Assembly: GCF_033843645.1 (NCBI RefSeq)
Contig: NZ_JAWXVZ010000010.1
Span: 1 to 64,000, forward strand
DNA length: 64,000 nt
Source of the DNA: Pseudovibrio zosterae
Lineage (GTDB): Bacteria; Pseudomonadota; Alphaproteobacteria; Rhizobiales; Stappiaceae
Reading direction: 5' to 3'
Shown here piece by piece: positions 17,528 to 29,176 of the stretch. Under the pieces are notes generated by a model. It saw only the letters and a program-made list of their open reading frames with translations, was not told where the DNA came from and did no database searches. How positions within the stretch are numbered: the first letter of the stretch is position 1; the number at the start of each line of letters is the position of its first letter. A program made the position numbers and the translations under genes.

Positions 17528-18412
17528 ATGAGCCATCCCTCTCTATTTGACCGCTCCCTGATCATGCAACGCCGCAAGAAGGCCCTTGCCAAGCCGGTGG
17601 CAGGGGCAGACTTTTTGCTCAAGGCAGCCGCTCAGGATCTTGAAGACCGCCTCATGATGTTGAGCCGTAGCTTTGAAACCGCTGTCGACCTGGGAGGGCA
17701 TGGCAACTACACCACCGAAGCGCTGCGAAACTCTGGCAAGGTGCAGCGGGTCATTCGGGCTGATCTATTCACGCCTGATCAGAACAGTGGCACCCCGGAT
17801 CTGGTGATTGATGACGCTGTCCTGCCCTTTGCAGAGCAAAGCGTTGACTTGATTGTCTCCTCCTTGAACCTTCAGCTCCTTGACGATCTGCCGGGAACTC
17901 TGGTTCAAATCCGGCGAGCGCTGAAGCCGGATGGGCTGTTTCTGGGGCTGCTTCTTGGCACCGACAGCCTGATTGAGCTGCGAGACAGCTTCATGCGTGC
18001 TGAGATGGAGGTAACCGGTGGCGTTTCTCCGCGCGTAATCCCGTTTGCGGATACCAGAGACCTTGGCGGTCTGCTGCAACGCGCAGGGTTCGCGCTTCCC
18101 GTCGCAGATCTGGACAAGCTTACCGTACGCTACGATACGCTGTTTGACCTCATCAAAGACCTGAGGGCCATGGGCGCGACCAACCCCTTGGCAGAACGCA
18201 GCAAGCGCTTCACACCGCGCGCCGTTTTCATGAAGGCCGCAGAACACTATGCGCAAAATTATCGGGATGAAGATGGGCGCATCCGCGCAACGTTCACCTT
18301 CGCCTCACTCTCGGGCTGGGCGCCTCACGAGAGCCAGCAAAAACCCCTGCGCCCGGGAAGCGCAAAGCAGAGTCTTGCTGCAGCATTGGGAACGGTAGAG
18401 AAGAAAGTCTGA
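17528..18412 (+). CDS. SAM-dependent methyltransferase, NDUFAF5/BioC-like
   Basis: The 294-residue protein has a class I methyltransferase fold with a motif I region VDLGGHGNY (about 53-61) and an acidic post-motif (LVIDDAVLPFAEQSVDLIVSS). The N-terminal LFDRSLIMQRRKKAL and the C-terminal RIRATFTFASLSGWAPH are typical of the alphaproteobacterial relatives of NDUFAF5, which hydroxylates or methylates respiratory complex I subunits. BioC is less likely because no biotin genes are near. The long open frame from 17087 is antisense to comF; ATG 17528 with a GGAAG site is the natural start. Confidence 0.82.
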   Translation: MSHPSLFDRSLIMQRRKKALAKPVAGADFLLKAAAQDLEDRLMMLSRSFETAVDLGGHGNYTTEALRNSGKVQRVIRADLFTPDQNSGTPDLVIDDAVLPFAEQSVDLIVSSLNLQLLDDLPGTLVQIRRALKPDGLFLGLLLGTDSLIELRDSFMRAEMEVTGGVSPRVIPFADTRDLGGLLQRAGFALPVADLDKLTVRYDTLFDLIKDLRAMGATNPLAERSKRFTPRAVFMKAAEHYAQNYRDEDGRIRATFTFASLSGWAPHESQQKPLRPGSAKQSLAAALGTVEKKV

Positions 18413-18421
18413 GCGAACAGC

Positions 18422-18634
18422 TTAGTCGCCAATCTTCTGAAGCTCCACACCCACAGTCTCGTAGGTCGAGTTTAAGCTGGAGCTGATTGCTGCAAGGCTT
18501 CCGAATATGGCTAGAGCAATCAGAGCTGCAATAAGGCCATATTCAACAGCGGTCGCCCCACGCTCATCTTTGGACATGTGAGCGATTGTGAAGCCAGCCT
18601 TTGAAATGTCCGTGCCCTGCCGTTTAAACACCAT
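18422..18634 (-). CDS. Flp-type IVb pilin
   Basis: This 70-residue protein carries the Flp signature GATAVEYGLIAALIA: a prepilin peptidase site after Gly27, the conserved Glu5 of the mature protein and one hydrophobic helix. Flp pilins form tad-type adhesion pili. The ATG at 18634 has a GAGG site; Met20 is an alternative start without one. No cpa/tad assembly gene is present in the window, so it is an orphan copy lying downstream of mutT. Confidence 0.88.
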   Translation of the reverse strand: MVFKRQGTDISKAGFTIAHMSKDERGATAVEYGLIAALIALAIFGSLAAISSSLNSTYETVGVELQKIGD

Positions 18635-18670
18635 ATCCGCCTCGTTTTCAGGCAGGGCCGCTACTCTTTA

Positions 18671-19075
18671 CTATCCGGACACCAGATCAATCAGGTGCGG
18701 AATAAGTGGCTCATCTGCCGGTGGCATTTTATAGTCTCGCAGCCGTACCGGGCGGGCCCAAGTCAGTGCCTGTCCCTCTGCACCAACAGGTGTACCTTCC
18801 CAGCGTCTGCACACATAAAGTGGCATCAGCAGGTGAAAATCCTCGTAAGTGTGGCTGGCGAAAGTCAGCGGAGCGAGGCACTCTTTCTTAACCGTAATTC
18901 CCAGCTCTTCGCGCAATTCGCGAATGAGGCCGTCCTCCGGTGTTTCGCCTTGCTCGAGCTTTCCACCGGGAAATTCCCAGAATCCCGCCAGAGCCTTTCC
19001 TTCGGGCCGCTGCGCCAGCAAAACCCTTCCGTCCGCGTCAAACAGCGCACAGGCTGTAACCATTACCATTTTCAT
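18671..19075 (-). CDS. mutT: Nudix hydrolase, MutT family
   Basis: The 134-residue protein has a complete Nudix box (GGKLEQGET...RELREELGI, about 36-58) and the short MutT architecture, so it probably hydrolyses 8-oxo-dGTP. The ATG at 19075 removes a dubious upstream extension to 19108. It follows the acetyltransferase gene in the argJ-GNAT-mutT order common in Hyphomicrobiales. Confidence 0.9.
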   Translation of the reverse strand: MKMVMVTACALFDADGRVLLAQRPEGKALAGFWEFPGGKLEQGETPEDGLIRELREELGITVKKECLAPLTFASHTYEDFHLLMPLYVCRRWEGTPVGAEGQALTWARPVRLRDYKMPPADEPLIPHLIDLVSG

Positions 19076-19156
19076 AAGAAATGCCTGTCCTGATTTGAAA
19101 CACAGCAATTACCAGTGAGAAACCATAGCTGAATAAGCTTTTGGCTCCGCGGTAAG

Positions 19157-19966
19157 CTATTGTTTGCAATAGTGATAGCGATAAGCTTCGCGATAGCCAA
19201 TCGACTCATATAGGCCAACCGCTGCTGTGTTCTCCGCCACGACCTGCAACCAGGCCCTGTGACAGCCGCTCAGCGCGCCAATGCGCTGTGCCTCCACAAG
19301 CAGCGCACGCGCAAACCCCTTGCGGCGCTGCTCAGGGTGCGTAGCAACGGCAAACAAGCCCATGCAATCCCGGTCCAACACCGCAAGCAGCACTGCACAG
19401 GCTTCCCCTGCTGGGTCCAACACTGTCAGACACAGCTTCTCGGAAGTGATGCGTGCCAAGGTTTCGGACATGGCCTTCACCGCAGGCGCGGTGATCTTGC
19501 TTGGATCAGTCCCGCCCACACTGATGTAGTGGCTGGTCCATGCTTCCTGACTGAACCGCTCGATTGAGTAGTCCCTCGGCAACTCGGGATCGCTTGCCGC
19601 CCAGATGCCGCGCTCCAGCACCAAGGTCGGGTCGTAGCGTGTCCACTGCTCCTCCTCAAGGTGCCGGTCCAGCGCCTCGGGCATCAAAGGTGTCCAGCGC
19701 ACAACGAACGGAACCCCAACCTGGCCGCTCAGTGAGCGGGCAGCAACCAGACGCTCCGCCACCAGATCGTCATCGCTCTTGTCAAAGAAATTCAGCGAAT
19801 TCACACGCCGCGCCGGATTGCCGGGCGCAAACCGCATCATCCATTGCCTGTCATAGTGGGTCATCAAGCTCGGGTAACAATTCAGGTTGGACTGTTCCAG
19901 CCGAAACACCTGAGCAAGGTCCACATCCTTAAAGCCCTTAAGCGGGTCAGCTTCTGTAGTCGCCAT
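19157..19966 (-). CDS. GNAT family N-acetyltransferase
   Basis: The 269-residue protein has an unusual N-terminal half and a C-terminal GNAT core with the acetyl-CoA loop HPEQRRKGFARALL (about 215-228) and LYESIGYREAYRYHY at the end. The substrate is unknown. Its start overlaps the end of argJ by about 20 bases, so translation is coupled. The ATG at 19978 is an alternative start but sits only 2 bases from the AAAGGA site. Confidence 0.85.
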   Translation of the reverse strand: MATTEADPLKGFKDVDLAQVFRLEQSNLNCYPSLMTHYDRQWMMRFAPGNPARRVNSLNFFDKSDDDLVAERLVAARSLSGQVGVPFVVRWTPLMPEALDRHLEEEQWTRYDPTLVLERGIWAASDPELPRDYSIERFSQEAWTSHYISVGGTDPSKITAPAVKAMSETLARITSEKLCLTVLDPAGEACAVLLAVLDRDCMGLFAVATHPEQRRKGFARALLVEAQRIGALSGCHRAWLQVVAENTAAVGLYESIGYREAYRYHYCKQ

Positions 19967-21179
19967 TGATTGCCACATATTCCTTTGTCAGATCACACGT
20001 CCAAACTCGAGCAGAGCCGCTGCCGAGTCCAAGGTCCACCTTGATCAGGATTTCATCCTCTTTCATCACGGCAGAGGCGGCCTCTTCGCTGTAACCGGCA
20101 TCGCGTTCACCTTCCACGGCAACACGCACATCACCAAACCATATGGCAAGGCGATCCCGGTCTGCAGGTTCTCCGGCTTTTCCAACAGCCATCACAACCC
20201 GGCCCCAGTTGGCATCTTCACCGGCAACAGCGGTTTTCACGAGCGGCGAATTTGCCACAGCAAGGGCCACCGTATGCGCTGATGAATCACTTTCAGCGCC
20301 CTCAATGCGCACTTCCACAAACTTTGTCGCGCCCTCGCCGTCGCGCACGATCTGGTGCGCCAGCTCCACCATCATTTCTGAAAGCGCAACGCGGAATTCG
20401 GCAAGACGCGGATCTTGCGGGTCTTCAATCCACTCTCCGCCAGCCTCACCGGTTGCCGCTAGCAGCACCGTGTCAGAGGTGGACGTGTCGCTGTCCACGG
20501 TAATCGCATTAAAGCTGCCACCCACCGTATCACTCAGCATGCCCTGAAGCGCTGGCGCTGCAATTGGCGCATCGGTAAAAAGAAACCCGAGCATGGTTGC
20601 CATGTCAGGCGCAATCATTCCTGCGCCCTTCGCGATGCCATTCAGCACCACGTTTACAGCCCCCACGCGAACCGTTCTCGTCAGGTATTTGGGGTAGGTG
20701 TCTGTTGTCATGATGGCCGATGCAGCTTGCTTCCAACCCTGCGGCTGGGCTGATGCCACCAGCTCTTGCGCCACATCCGCAAACTTTTCTGCAGGGAGCG
20801 GCTCACCAATCACGCCGGTGGACGCGAGGTACACCTCGTTCTCAGGGCAGCCCACTGCTTCTGCAATGATCTTGGCCGACAGCTCAACCGCCGCCTTGCC
20901 CTTTTTGCCCGTAAACGCGTTGGCGTTTCCGGAGTTGATGAGCAGCGCCTTGATCCGCCCGTTTGGCAGCAGGGCCTTGCACCAATCAACCGGAGCAGAA
21001 GTGCACTTTGACTTAGTGAACACGCCCGCGACCTGACTGCCCTCGCTCAAGAGCGCAAGCAGCACGTCCGTTCGGCCTTTGTATTTCAACCCAGCTGCTG
21101 CCGTCGCCAGTCGCACACCTGAGACTTCAGGCATTTCCGGAAAAACTTTAGGCGCAAGAGGAGAAATTTGGTCGGACAT
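19947..21179 (-). CDS. argJ: Bifunctional ornithine acetyltransferase / N-acetylglutamate synthase
   Basis: ArgJ transfers acetyl from N-acetylornithine to glutamate, recycling acetyl groups in arginine synthesis. The 410-residue precursor has the self-cleavage site with the nucleophile threonine in MATMLGF preceded by the oxyanion region KGAGMIAPD, which splits it into alpha and beta chains. The ATG at 21179 with a GGAG site replaces the long open frame start at 21254. It lies after the parvulin gene, separated by a strong terminator. Confidence 0.96.
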   Translation of the reverse strand: MSDQISPLAPKVFPEMPEVSGVRLATAAAGLKYKGRTDVLLALLSEGSQVAGVFTKSKCTSAPVDWCKALLPNGRIKALLINSGNANAFTGKKGKAAVELSAKIIAEAVGCPENEVYLASTGVIGEPLPAEKFADVAQELVASAQPQGWKQAASAIMTTDTYPKYLTRTVRVGAVNVVLNGIAKGAGMIAPDMATMLGFLFTDAPIAAPALQGMLSDTVGGSFNAITVDSDTSTSDTVLLAATGEAGGEWIEDPQDPRLAEFRVALSEMMVELAHQIVRDGEGATKFVEVRIEGAESDSSAHTVALAVANSPLVKTAVAGEDANWGRVVMAVGKAGEPADRDRLAIWFGDVRVAVEGERDAGYSEEAASAVMKEDEILIKVDLGLGSGSARVWTCDLTKEYVAINGDYRS

Positions 21180-21213
21180 GAGAAACTCCAGAAGAAAATC
21201 GGCCCAAATAAAA

Positions 21214-21245
21214 AGGCTCCGTTTGGAGGTAGCCAAACGGAGCCT
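21214..21245 (-). terminator. Strong terminator of the parvulin gene
   Basis: AGGCTCCGTTTGG and CCAAACGGAGCCT form a perfect 13-base stem, followed on the minus strand by TTTTTATTT. It lies between the stop codon of the isomerase gene and the argJ start. Confidence 0.88.
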
Positions 21246-21299
21246 GAATGACAAGCTCTAGCCGCGACAAACTGTATTGCAGTCGCCGCAATTATTGCT

Positions 21300-22169
21300 T
21301 CAGTTTGCGGTTTCTTCCGCCTGGTCCGCTTCGTCAGCCGCTGCTTCCGGCTCAACGATGTTGACCTCTGCCTTCTCCCGCAGCTCTTCCACGGTCGCGC
21401 GGAACTTATCAAGAATGAGGTTCTGGCGGATCTGGTCAGAAACCTGTGCCAGTTCTGGTGCCGGACGCTCGCGCGCTTCTTCAACAAGGATAACGTGGAA
21501 GCCGAACTGGCTCTTCACCGGCTCCTTGGAGTAGCTGCCGGGCTCCTGTGCAAACGCTGCTTCCTCAAACTCAGGAACCATCTGCCCCTTGCCGAAGAAG
21601 CCAAGCTGGCCACCGTTCTGCCCGCTTGGGCCTGTGGATTTCTCTTTGGCCAACTCTGCAAAGTCCGCGCCGCCATCCAGTTCCGCAATCACGGCCTTGG
21701 CGTCCTCTTCGGTTTCCAGAAGGATATGACGGGCCGAGACCTCGGTGTCGCCTTTATAATCTGCATACTGCTCGTCGTAGGCCGCCTTGATGTCGTCTTC
21801 GGTCACCGAGTTCTGAATGAACTTCTGGAAATAGGCATTGCGCAAGGCACGCGTGCGTTCAAATTCCATCAGGCGCTTGAAATCAGGATCGTCCTGAAGG
21901 CTTTCAGCCTCTGCCGCATTGGCCAACAGATTCATTTCCACAAGCACATCAGTCAGAACACCGCGCCATTCGGTCGGAGGAACGCGCTGCAACTGAGAAG
22001 CGTAATCCTGCGCGGCGTATGCCAGATCACCCTCTGTGATCTCAGCCTTGTCCACCGTAGCAACAACATTGTCGACATCCTGCGCAAAAGCACTAACCGA
22101 GCCAAGACCGATGACAAGCGCAACAACAGCTGCCGAGCTCTTGAGTACTGACGAAAACTTTGGAAGCAT
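21300..22169 (-). CDS. Periplasmic peptidyl-prolyl isomerase, parvulin type
   Basis: The 289-residue protein has a signal peptide (cleavage after AFA at about 30), a SurA/PrsA-like N-terminal chaperone part and a rotamase domain (about 135-230) with VSARHILLET, GGQLGFFGKG and FGFHVILVEE. The acidic C-terminus (EAAADEADQAEE) is atypical and probably disordered. It helps fold outer-membrane or secreted proteins. It is divergent from secA, the export motor, across 266 bases, a conserved pair in Hyphomicrobiales. Confidence 0.92.
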   Translation of the reverse strand: MLPKFSSVLKSSAAVVALVIGLGSVSAFAQDVDNVVATVDKAEITEGDLAYAAQDYASQLQRVPPTEWRGVLTDVLVEMNLLANAAEAESLQDDPDFKRLMEFERTRALRNAYFQKFIQNSVTEDDIKAAYDEQYADYKGDTEVSARHILLETEEDAKAVIAELDGGADFAELAKEKSTGPSGQNGGQLGFFGKGQMVPEFEEAAFAQEPGSYSKEPVKSQFGFHVILVEEARERPAPELAQVSDQIRQNLILDKFRATVEELREKAEVNIVEPEAAADEADQAEETAN

Positions 22170-22435
22170 GATTACTCTTTCTTTAGGTTGCTTATAGTCC
22201 CGAACGGGGAGCAACAATGACAATGCGCAGAATTGCGACTGCAGAGAGCGTTGACAAGTATCTAGCCCCCTCTTATCTCTCACTTCGCCCGATTTATTTT
22301 CCCAAGGGCTTTCGAGATAGTGTGACCGGTACGCTGACTCGCTGTAGTCGCGGGTTGCATAGATCAGAATTTTGACGATTTCTAGGGCCCTCCACGAACG
22401 TGGTTACCGGCGCCCGAAAAAGGAAGGACCGCCAC

Positions 22436-25237
<2,802 letters not shown>

Positions 25238-25261
25238 GGCCTGAAAGACATCAACCTATGG

Positions 25262-25292
25262 AAAGCCGGTGTTTTCGCACCGGCTTTTTTTG
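25262..25292 (+). terminator. secA terminator
   Basis: AAAGCCGGTG and CACCGGCTTT form a 10-base stem with a TTTTCG loop and a following T tract. Confidence 0.9.
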
Positions 25293-25359
25293 TGCAATCA
25301 CAACAATGCACCAATCTGTTGCTACGTCTTCAAGGTGAAACGCCTTCAAGGAGCCAATC

Positions 25360-25989
25360 ATGACGTGGGCACACCGCCTTGCCTTTGGCCTGTCCGCCAT
25401 CGCACTCACTCTTTCGAGCAGCGCATTCGCTGCCGATCCGGGCTACTACAAGATAGTTGAACCAGAAGATGTCTACGCTTTCCCTGGTTCTCGTGAGAAG
25501 CCGCAGATAACGCTGCAACAAGGTGAAATGGTCACATCCAGTGGCACAACGCGCCTGTTCGTTGACCAAACATGGCAAGAGGTCAGTCAGGGAGAGGTAA
25601 CAGGCTGGGTTCTGCAGAACAAACTTCGCAAGGCTGAAGCCATACCACTCTTGAACTCGCCCTTGCCAGCAGCCGGGTCGTGCGGTGGATTTGAACCGGG
25701 ATGGAACCTGTCATGGGCAGAGGAAGAAGCCACCTTCACATCCATCAATGGGGAGGATCTGTCCCTGCCGATCTCATCTGCAGGCACGGTTTCTGGCTTC
25801 CGCTACGGTGTACTTCAGGCACAGGGCCCAACCTCCAAGGCCGTCCTGACGGTTGCAGAGGAGGCCTGCCCGTTCCTCCCGCTCGACAGTTTCGTATGGG
25901 GCATCGCCCATCTGGTCCTGAGTGAAGAGGGTCAGCCAGACCGTGTCTTTTTGGGCTGTTGTCGTCCATTACCGGAAGGCTTCAAGTAG
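25360..25989 (+). CDS. Secreted protein with SH3-like N-terminal region
   Basis: The 209-residue protein has a signal peptide (about 1-25, AFA-ADP) followed by a short SH3-like segment (DVYAFPGSREKPQITLQQGEMVTSS...WVLQNKL, about 28-90). The C-terminal part contains three cysteine sites (SCGG, EEACP, LGCC) that may form disulfides or bind metal, resembling COG3650-type periplasmic proteins. The function is unknown. A strong AAGGAG site precedes the ATG. It sits alone between the secA terminator and a terminator shared with the L,D-transpeptidase. Confidence 0.78.
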   Translation: MTWAHRLAFGLSAIALTLSSSAFAADPGYYKIVEPEDVYAFPGSREKPQITLQQGEMVTSSGTTRLFVDQTWQEVSQGEVTGWVLQNKLRKAEAIPLLNSPLPAAGSCGGFEPGWNLSWAEEEATFTSINGEDLSLPISSAGTVSGFRYGVLQAQGPTSKAVLTVAEEACPFLPLDSFVWGIAHLVLSEEGQPDRVFLGCCRPLPEGFK

Positions 25990-25998
25990 GCAACAAAA

Positions 25999-26019
25999 AA
26001 GCCGGCGCGAAGCCGGCTT
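25999..26019 (-). terminator. Terminator shared by the secreted protein and L,D-transpeptidase genes
   Basis: AAGCCGGC and GCCGGCTT form an 8-base stem with a CGAA-type loop. On the minus strand TTTTTTG follows, so it mainly serves the L,D-transpeptidase gene that ends at 26050. Confidence 0.75.
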
Positions 26020-26049
26020 CTCTGCAAATCCATTGGTCTATGGCAGCGC

Positions 26050-26676
26050 TTAAAGCACAACGACCTTGGCGCCAACCTTCACGTTGTCGTAAAGGTGCTC
26101 AACGTCGCTGTTGAACATGCGGATGCAGCCGGAAGAAACGGCATGACCGATGCTCCAGTCTTCGTTGGTGCCATGGATACGATAAATGGTGTTACCCAAG
26201 TAAAGCGCGCGCGCACCCATTGGGTTCTCAGGACCGCCTGGCATGAAGCTTGGGAGTTTGCGGCCTTTTTTCGCTTCACGGCGAACCATTTCTGGTGGCG
26301 GTGTCCAGCCCGGCCACTTCGCCTTGCGGGTAATCCGCTCGGCACCAGACCACTCAAAGCCCTCGCGGCCAACACCGATGCCGTAGCGCATCGCCTTGCC
26401 ATCTTCCAGAACGTGGTAGAGGTAGCGATTGTCGGTATCAACAATAATGGTGCCAGGCTTCTCGCCAGTGCTGTAAGACACCACCTTGCGCTTGAACTTC
26501 TGGCGCGCGAGACGGTTCGCACTCTCGATAGAAGGTGTGTAGGACACCCACTGCTTCTGCTCCGCGTTCCAATACTGCGCGGCCTGAACGGTGCCGCTGA
26601 CGCCAAGAACGATGCCGGCACTGACAATCAATTTAACGGCGGTCTTAACCAACGTGTTAACGTAGGAATTCATCAT
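26050..26676 (-). CDS. L,D-transpeptidase, YkuD family
   Basis: The 208-residue protein has a signal peptide (about 1-32) and a YkuD catalytic domain with the full signature IHGTN...SSGCIRM (His at about 165, Cys at about 183). These enzymes make 3-3 cross-links in peptidoglycan or attach proteins to it. The ATG pair at 26676/26673 has a GGGGGG site. The gene stands alone with a large AT-rich region upstream. The cross-linking role is inferred from the family. Confidence 0.92.
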   Translation of the reverse strand: MMNSYVNTLVKTAVKLIVSAGIVLGVSGTVQAAQYWNAEQKQWVSYTPSIESANRLARQKFKRKVVSYSTGEKPGTIIVDTDNRYLYHVLEDGKAMRYGIGVGREGFEWSGAERITRKAKWPGWTPPPEMVRREAKKGRKLPSFMPGGPENPMGARALYLGNTIYRIHGTNEDWSIGHAVSSGCIRMFNSDVEHLYDNVKVGAKVVVL

Positions 26677-27028
26677 GCCCCCCGAGGCAAAATAGATCGT
26701 AAACGCGCCAGCCCGAGCGGCGCTGTTTCAACTCAGAGTTAGTTCTCGCCAACCGGCTTCCGAACTTCTTCTATCGCGAACGTTTGAAGGATTAACGGAA
26801 ACTAGTTTAAAACTAATGTACAGCGCAATACCAAACACCGTATTCTCCCGGAAATACCGGGTGATAATAACTTAGCAATTTACTAAAATATTACCCAGCT
26901 GCATTGCGCATTTCGAACGTTGAGTAAGCCCCTTCTCACCCCCTTCGACCTAGACCAATTCCTTCTATCAATCTTGCGTGGCTTCTGTATCTTGCAGGCA
27001 GAACTACTTAAGATATTGGGAGAAAATC
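26677..27028. promoter_or_regulatory. 352-base divergent intergenic region
   Basis: AT-rich, without a gene I can support. It holds an inverted repeat TAGTTT-A-AAACTA near 26802-26814 and a small hairpin with CCCGG and CCGGG arms near 26848-26862. The promoters of both flanking genes must lie here; I cannot assign them with confidence. Confidence 0.3.
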
Positions 27029-27811
27029 TTGTCAGAGGTTAACGCCGAAGCGCCCACCTGTTTGCCTTACGTTGAAAAAGGTCCGAAAGATCAAGCCCCT
27101 GTCGTTCTGTTGCATGGGTTCGGCAGCGACGCGCTCACGTGGAGTAATATTCAACTCAATCTTGAGAATAAACATCGCAGCATAGCCTTCGACCTACCGG
27201 GCCATGGAAAAGCACTCGACTGGCCAAAGGTCGGAAATGCGGTCGTCGCCGCCAAGGCAGTGAATCAATCTCTGGATGCGTTGGCGCTGGATCGCTTTCA
27301 CCTGGTTGGGCACTCATTGGGTGGGGCTGTCGCTTCGCTCATTGCGCTGCGCGCCACAGACCGAGTGGCCAGCCTGACATTGCTCGCGCCAGGCGGTTTT
27401 GGGCCGGAAATCAACGCCCAACTGCTGCGCCGCTATGCGGCGGCCCAAACCGCAGAAGAACAAGCCCCTCTGCTGGAGCAGTTCTACGGCTATGAGTACA
27501 AGCTCCCGCGCAAACTCCCGGAATATGTGGCGGAGCAGCGCGCCCGGCCCGGGGCCCTAGACGTGCTCAAAATCATCAGCGATGCCTTTCTTGATGGGGA
27601 GACTCAGGGCGTGCTTCCGCTGGATCAGCTTGGAGAGTTGCCGCTGCCAATGTCCTTGGTCTGGGGCACGCAAGACCGGGTTCTCCCGCCAAGCCATGCG
27701 GATAATGCGCCGGGCACCATCGCGAAGCACATCTTTGAAGGCGTCGGCCACATGGTTCATCTTGAAATTTCCGATCAAGTGCTCCGCGTCATCCGCGAAG
27801 CCGTCCGCTGA
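27029..27811 (+). CDS. Alpha/beta hydrolase like the C-terminal part of acetoin dehydrogenase E2
   Basis: The 260-residue hydrolase has the nucleophile motif GHSLGG, an acid in TQDRVLPP, and the late His in GVGHMVHLE. The stretch LLAPGGFGPEINAQLLRRY is close to the hydrolase half of AcoC-like proteins, but there is no lipoyl domain here. A GTG at 26978 is in frame but has no ribosome site. The TTG at 27029 is preceded by GGGAG at proper spacing and is the better start. Convergent with the reductase gene. Confidence 0.8.
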   Translation: MSEVNAEAPTCLPYVEKGPKDQAPVVLLHGFGSDALTWSNIQLNLENKHRSIAFDLPGHGKALDWPKVGNAVVAAKAVNQSLDALALDRFHLVGHSLGGAVASLIALRATDRVASLTLLAPGGFGPEINAQLLRRYAAAQTAEEQAPLLEQFYGYEYKLPRKLPEYVAEQRARPGALDVLKIISDAFLDGETQGVLPLDQLGELPLPMSLVWGTQDRVLPPSHADNAPGTIAKHIFEGVGHMVHLEISDQVLRVIREAVR

Positions 27812-27828
27812 TCGAGGCAAAAAGCAGG

Positions 27829-27851
27829 GCCGCCAGCTTCAAGCTGGCGGC
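27829..27851. terminator. Hairpin shared by convergent genes, overlapping a stop codon
   Basis: GCCGCCAGCTT and AAGCTGGCGGC form perfect 11-base arms around a single C. On the minus strand it includes the last codons of the reductase gene and is followed by CCTGCTTTTTG, so it acts as a compact terminator. Confidence 0.6.
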
Positions 27852-29023
27852 AGCAAGTCCTCATGCCAGTCCTGGCCCATGACCCGGCGCGCCATCATGT
27901 GGGAACGCGGATGGTTGATGCTGTCCACACACACCAACTTTCCATCCTTGAGATAGGCCACATAGAAACTGCCGGTCTTTGGCGATCCAACCGTAATCGC
28001 CTCCTCATAGCCATGAGACAGGCCTGCAATCTGCAACTTGATGTCGTACTGATCTGACCAGAACCACGGCAGCGGGTCATAGTCCGGCGCTTCATTCATC
28101 AGGCTGGCGGCAACTGTCTTGGCCTGATCAATGGCATTTTGAACGCTCTCAAGCCGGATGGATCGCCCATAGCGCTGCGAGAAGAACCGCACACAGTCAC
28201 CGCAGGCCCACACGTCTTCGTCAGAGGTTTGCCCGTGACCATCCACGATAATGCCATCATCCGTCTCCAGGCCCGCGGCCTCGGCCAGTGCATCATTCGG
28301 CATTGCGCCAACGGCTGAGAGCACAAAGTCGCATTCAAGGCGCGTGCCATCAGAAAGCACAACGGCTTCTGCTCGGCCATCCCCTTCAATGCGCTCGACA
28401 CCAACACCGTAGTGAAACGCGACGCCCTTCTCTTCGTGCAACTCATGAAAGAAGCGGGCAACATCATCCGAAACGACGCGCTTCAACAGCCGCTCTTGCA
28501 GCTCCACGATGCGCACATCAAGGCCCAGGTCTTTGGCGACTGCACCCACCTCAAGGCCAATGTACCCGCCGCCGATGATCACGACCTTTTTGCCTGGTGC
28601 CACCAAAGGCCGTAGCGCCTCAACATCAGCAATGCCGCGCAAAGAAAGGACACCATCGAGCTGCGCACCTTCAATCGGGAGTGCGCGCGCTTTGGTTCCG
28701 GTGGTCAAGACAAGCTTGGAATAGGAAACAGAGCTGCCACTTTTCAGTTCCAGCACCTTTTTTTGGCGATCAACAGCAACAACTGGATCGCCCGAGATCA
28801 GTTCAACCTTGTTGACCTCATAAAACTCCTTGGGGCGCAGATAGAGAGTCTCCTCACCAACGTCACCCTTCAGGAACTTCTTCGAGAGCGGCGGGCGCTG
28901 ATACGGCAAATGAGGCTCATCGCCAATCAGGACCAAGTCTCCCTCGAACCCTTTTTGGCGCAGCGTCTGGACAACCTGACTGCCCGCTTGCCCTGCTCCA
29001 ACTACCACAATCTTTTCAGTCAT
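27839..29023 (-). CDS. FAD-dependent ferredoxin reductase-like oxidoreductase
   Basis: The 394-residue flavoprotein has an FAD-binding GAGQAG at 9-14, a second NAD(P)-binding GGGYIG at about 150-155, the FAD motif VWACGD (about 270-275) and a C-terminal reductase domain. This layout matches NADH-dependent ferredoxin or rubredoxin reductases (ThcD/BphA4/CamA type) that feed Rieske oxygenases or P450s. No partner oxygenase or ferredoxin lies nearby, so the electron acceptor is unknown. The AGGAG site precedes the ATG. Confidence 0.88.
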   Translation of the reverse strand: MTEKIVVVGAGQAGSQVVQTLRQKGFEGDLVLIGDEPHLPYQRPPLSKKFLKGDVGEETLYLRPKEFYEVNKVELISGDPVVAVDRQKKVLELKSGSSVSYSKLVLTTGTKARALPIEGAQLDGVLSLRGIADVEALRPLVAPGKKVVIIGGGYIGLEVGAVAKDLGLDVRIVELQERLLKRVVSDDVARFFHELHEEKGVAFHYGVGVERIEGDGRAEAVVLSDGTRLECDFVLSAVGAMPNDALAEAAGLETDDGIIVDGHGQTSDEDVWACGDCVRFFSQRYGRSIRLESVQNAIDQAKTVAASLMNEAPDYDPLPWFWSDQYDIKLQIAGLSHGYEEAITVGSPKTGSFYVAYLKDGKLVCVDSINHPRSHMMARRVMGQDWHEDLLPPA

Positions 29024-29119
29024 ATAGATCTCCTGGCCGGTCCTCCGCGCTCTGCCGTTCGAGCACGAAAAACTACTCTAACTTGGTCTTAAGGTGATTT
29101 GACAATCGTGGCAAACAAA

Positions 29120-29147
29120 GGGCACCCCTCCTTTCGAAGGGGTGCCC
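29120..29147 (-). terminator. Terminator of the chemoreceptor gene
   Basis: GGGCACCCC and GGGGTGCCC are perfect arms. On the minus strand TTTGTTTG follows, downstream of the chemoreceptor stop codon. Confidence 0.75.
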
Positions 29148-29176
29148 CAAGCATCTCTGTTGTTGATGACTTGATC

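Noticed and set aside
26631..26660. TTAA-N8-TTAA repeats that resemble CtrA boxes
   Set aside because: Spacing is 8 rather than 7 and they lie inside the L,D-transpeptidase coding sequence.
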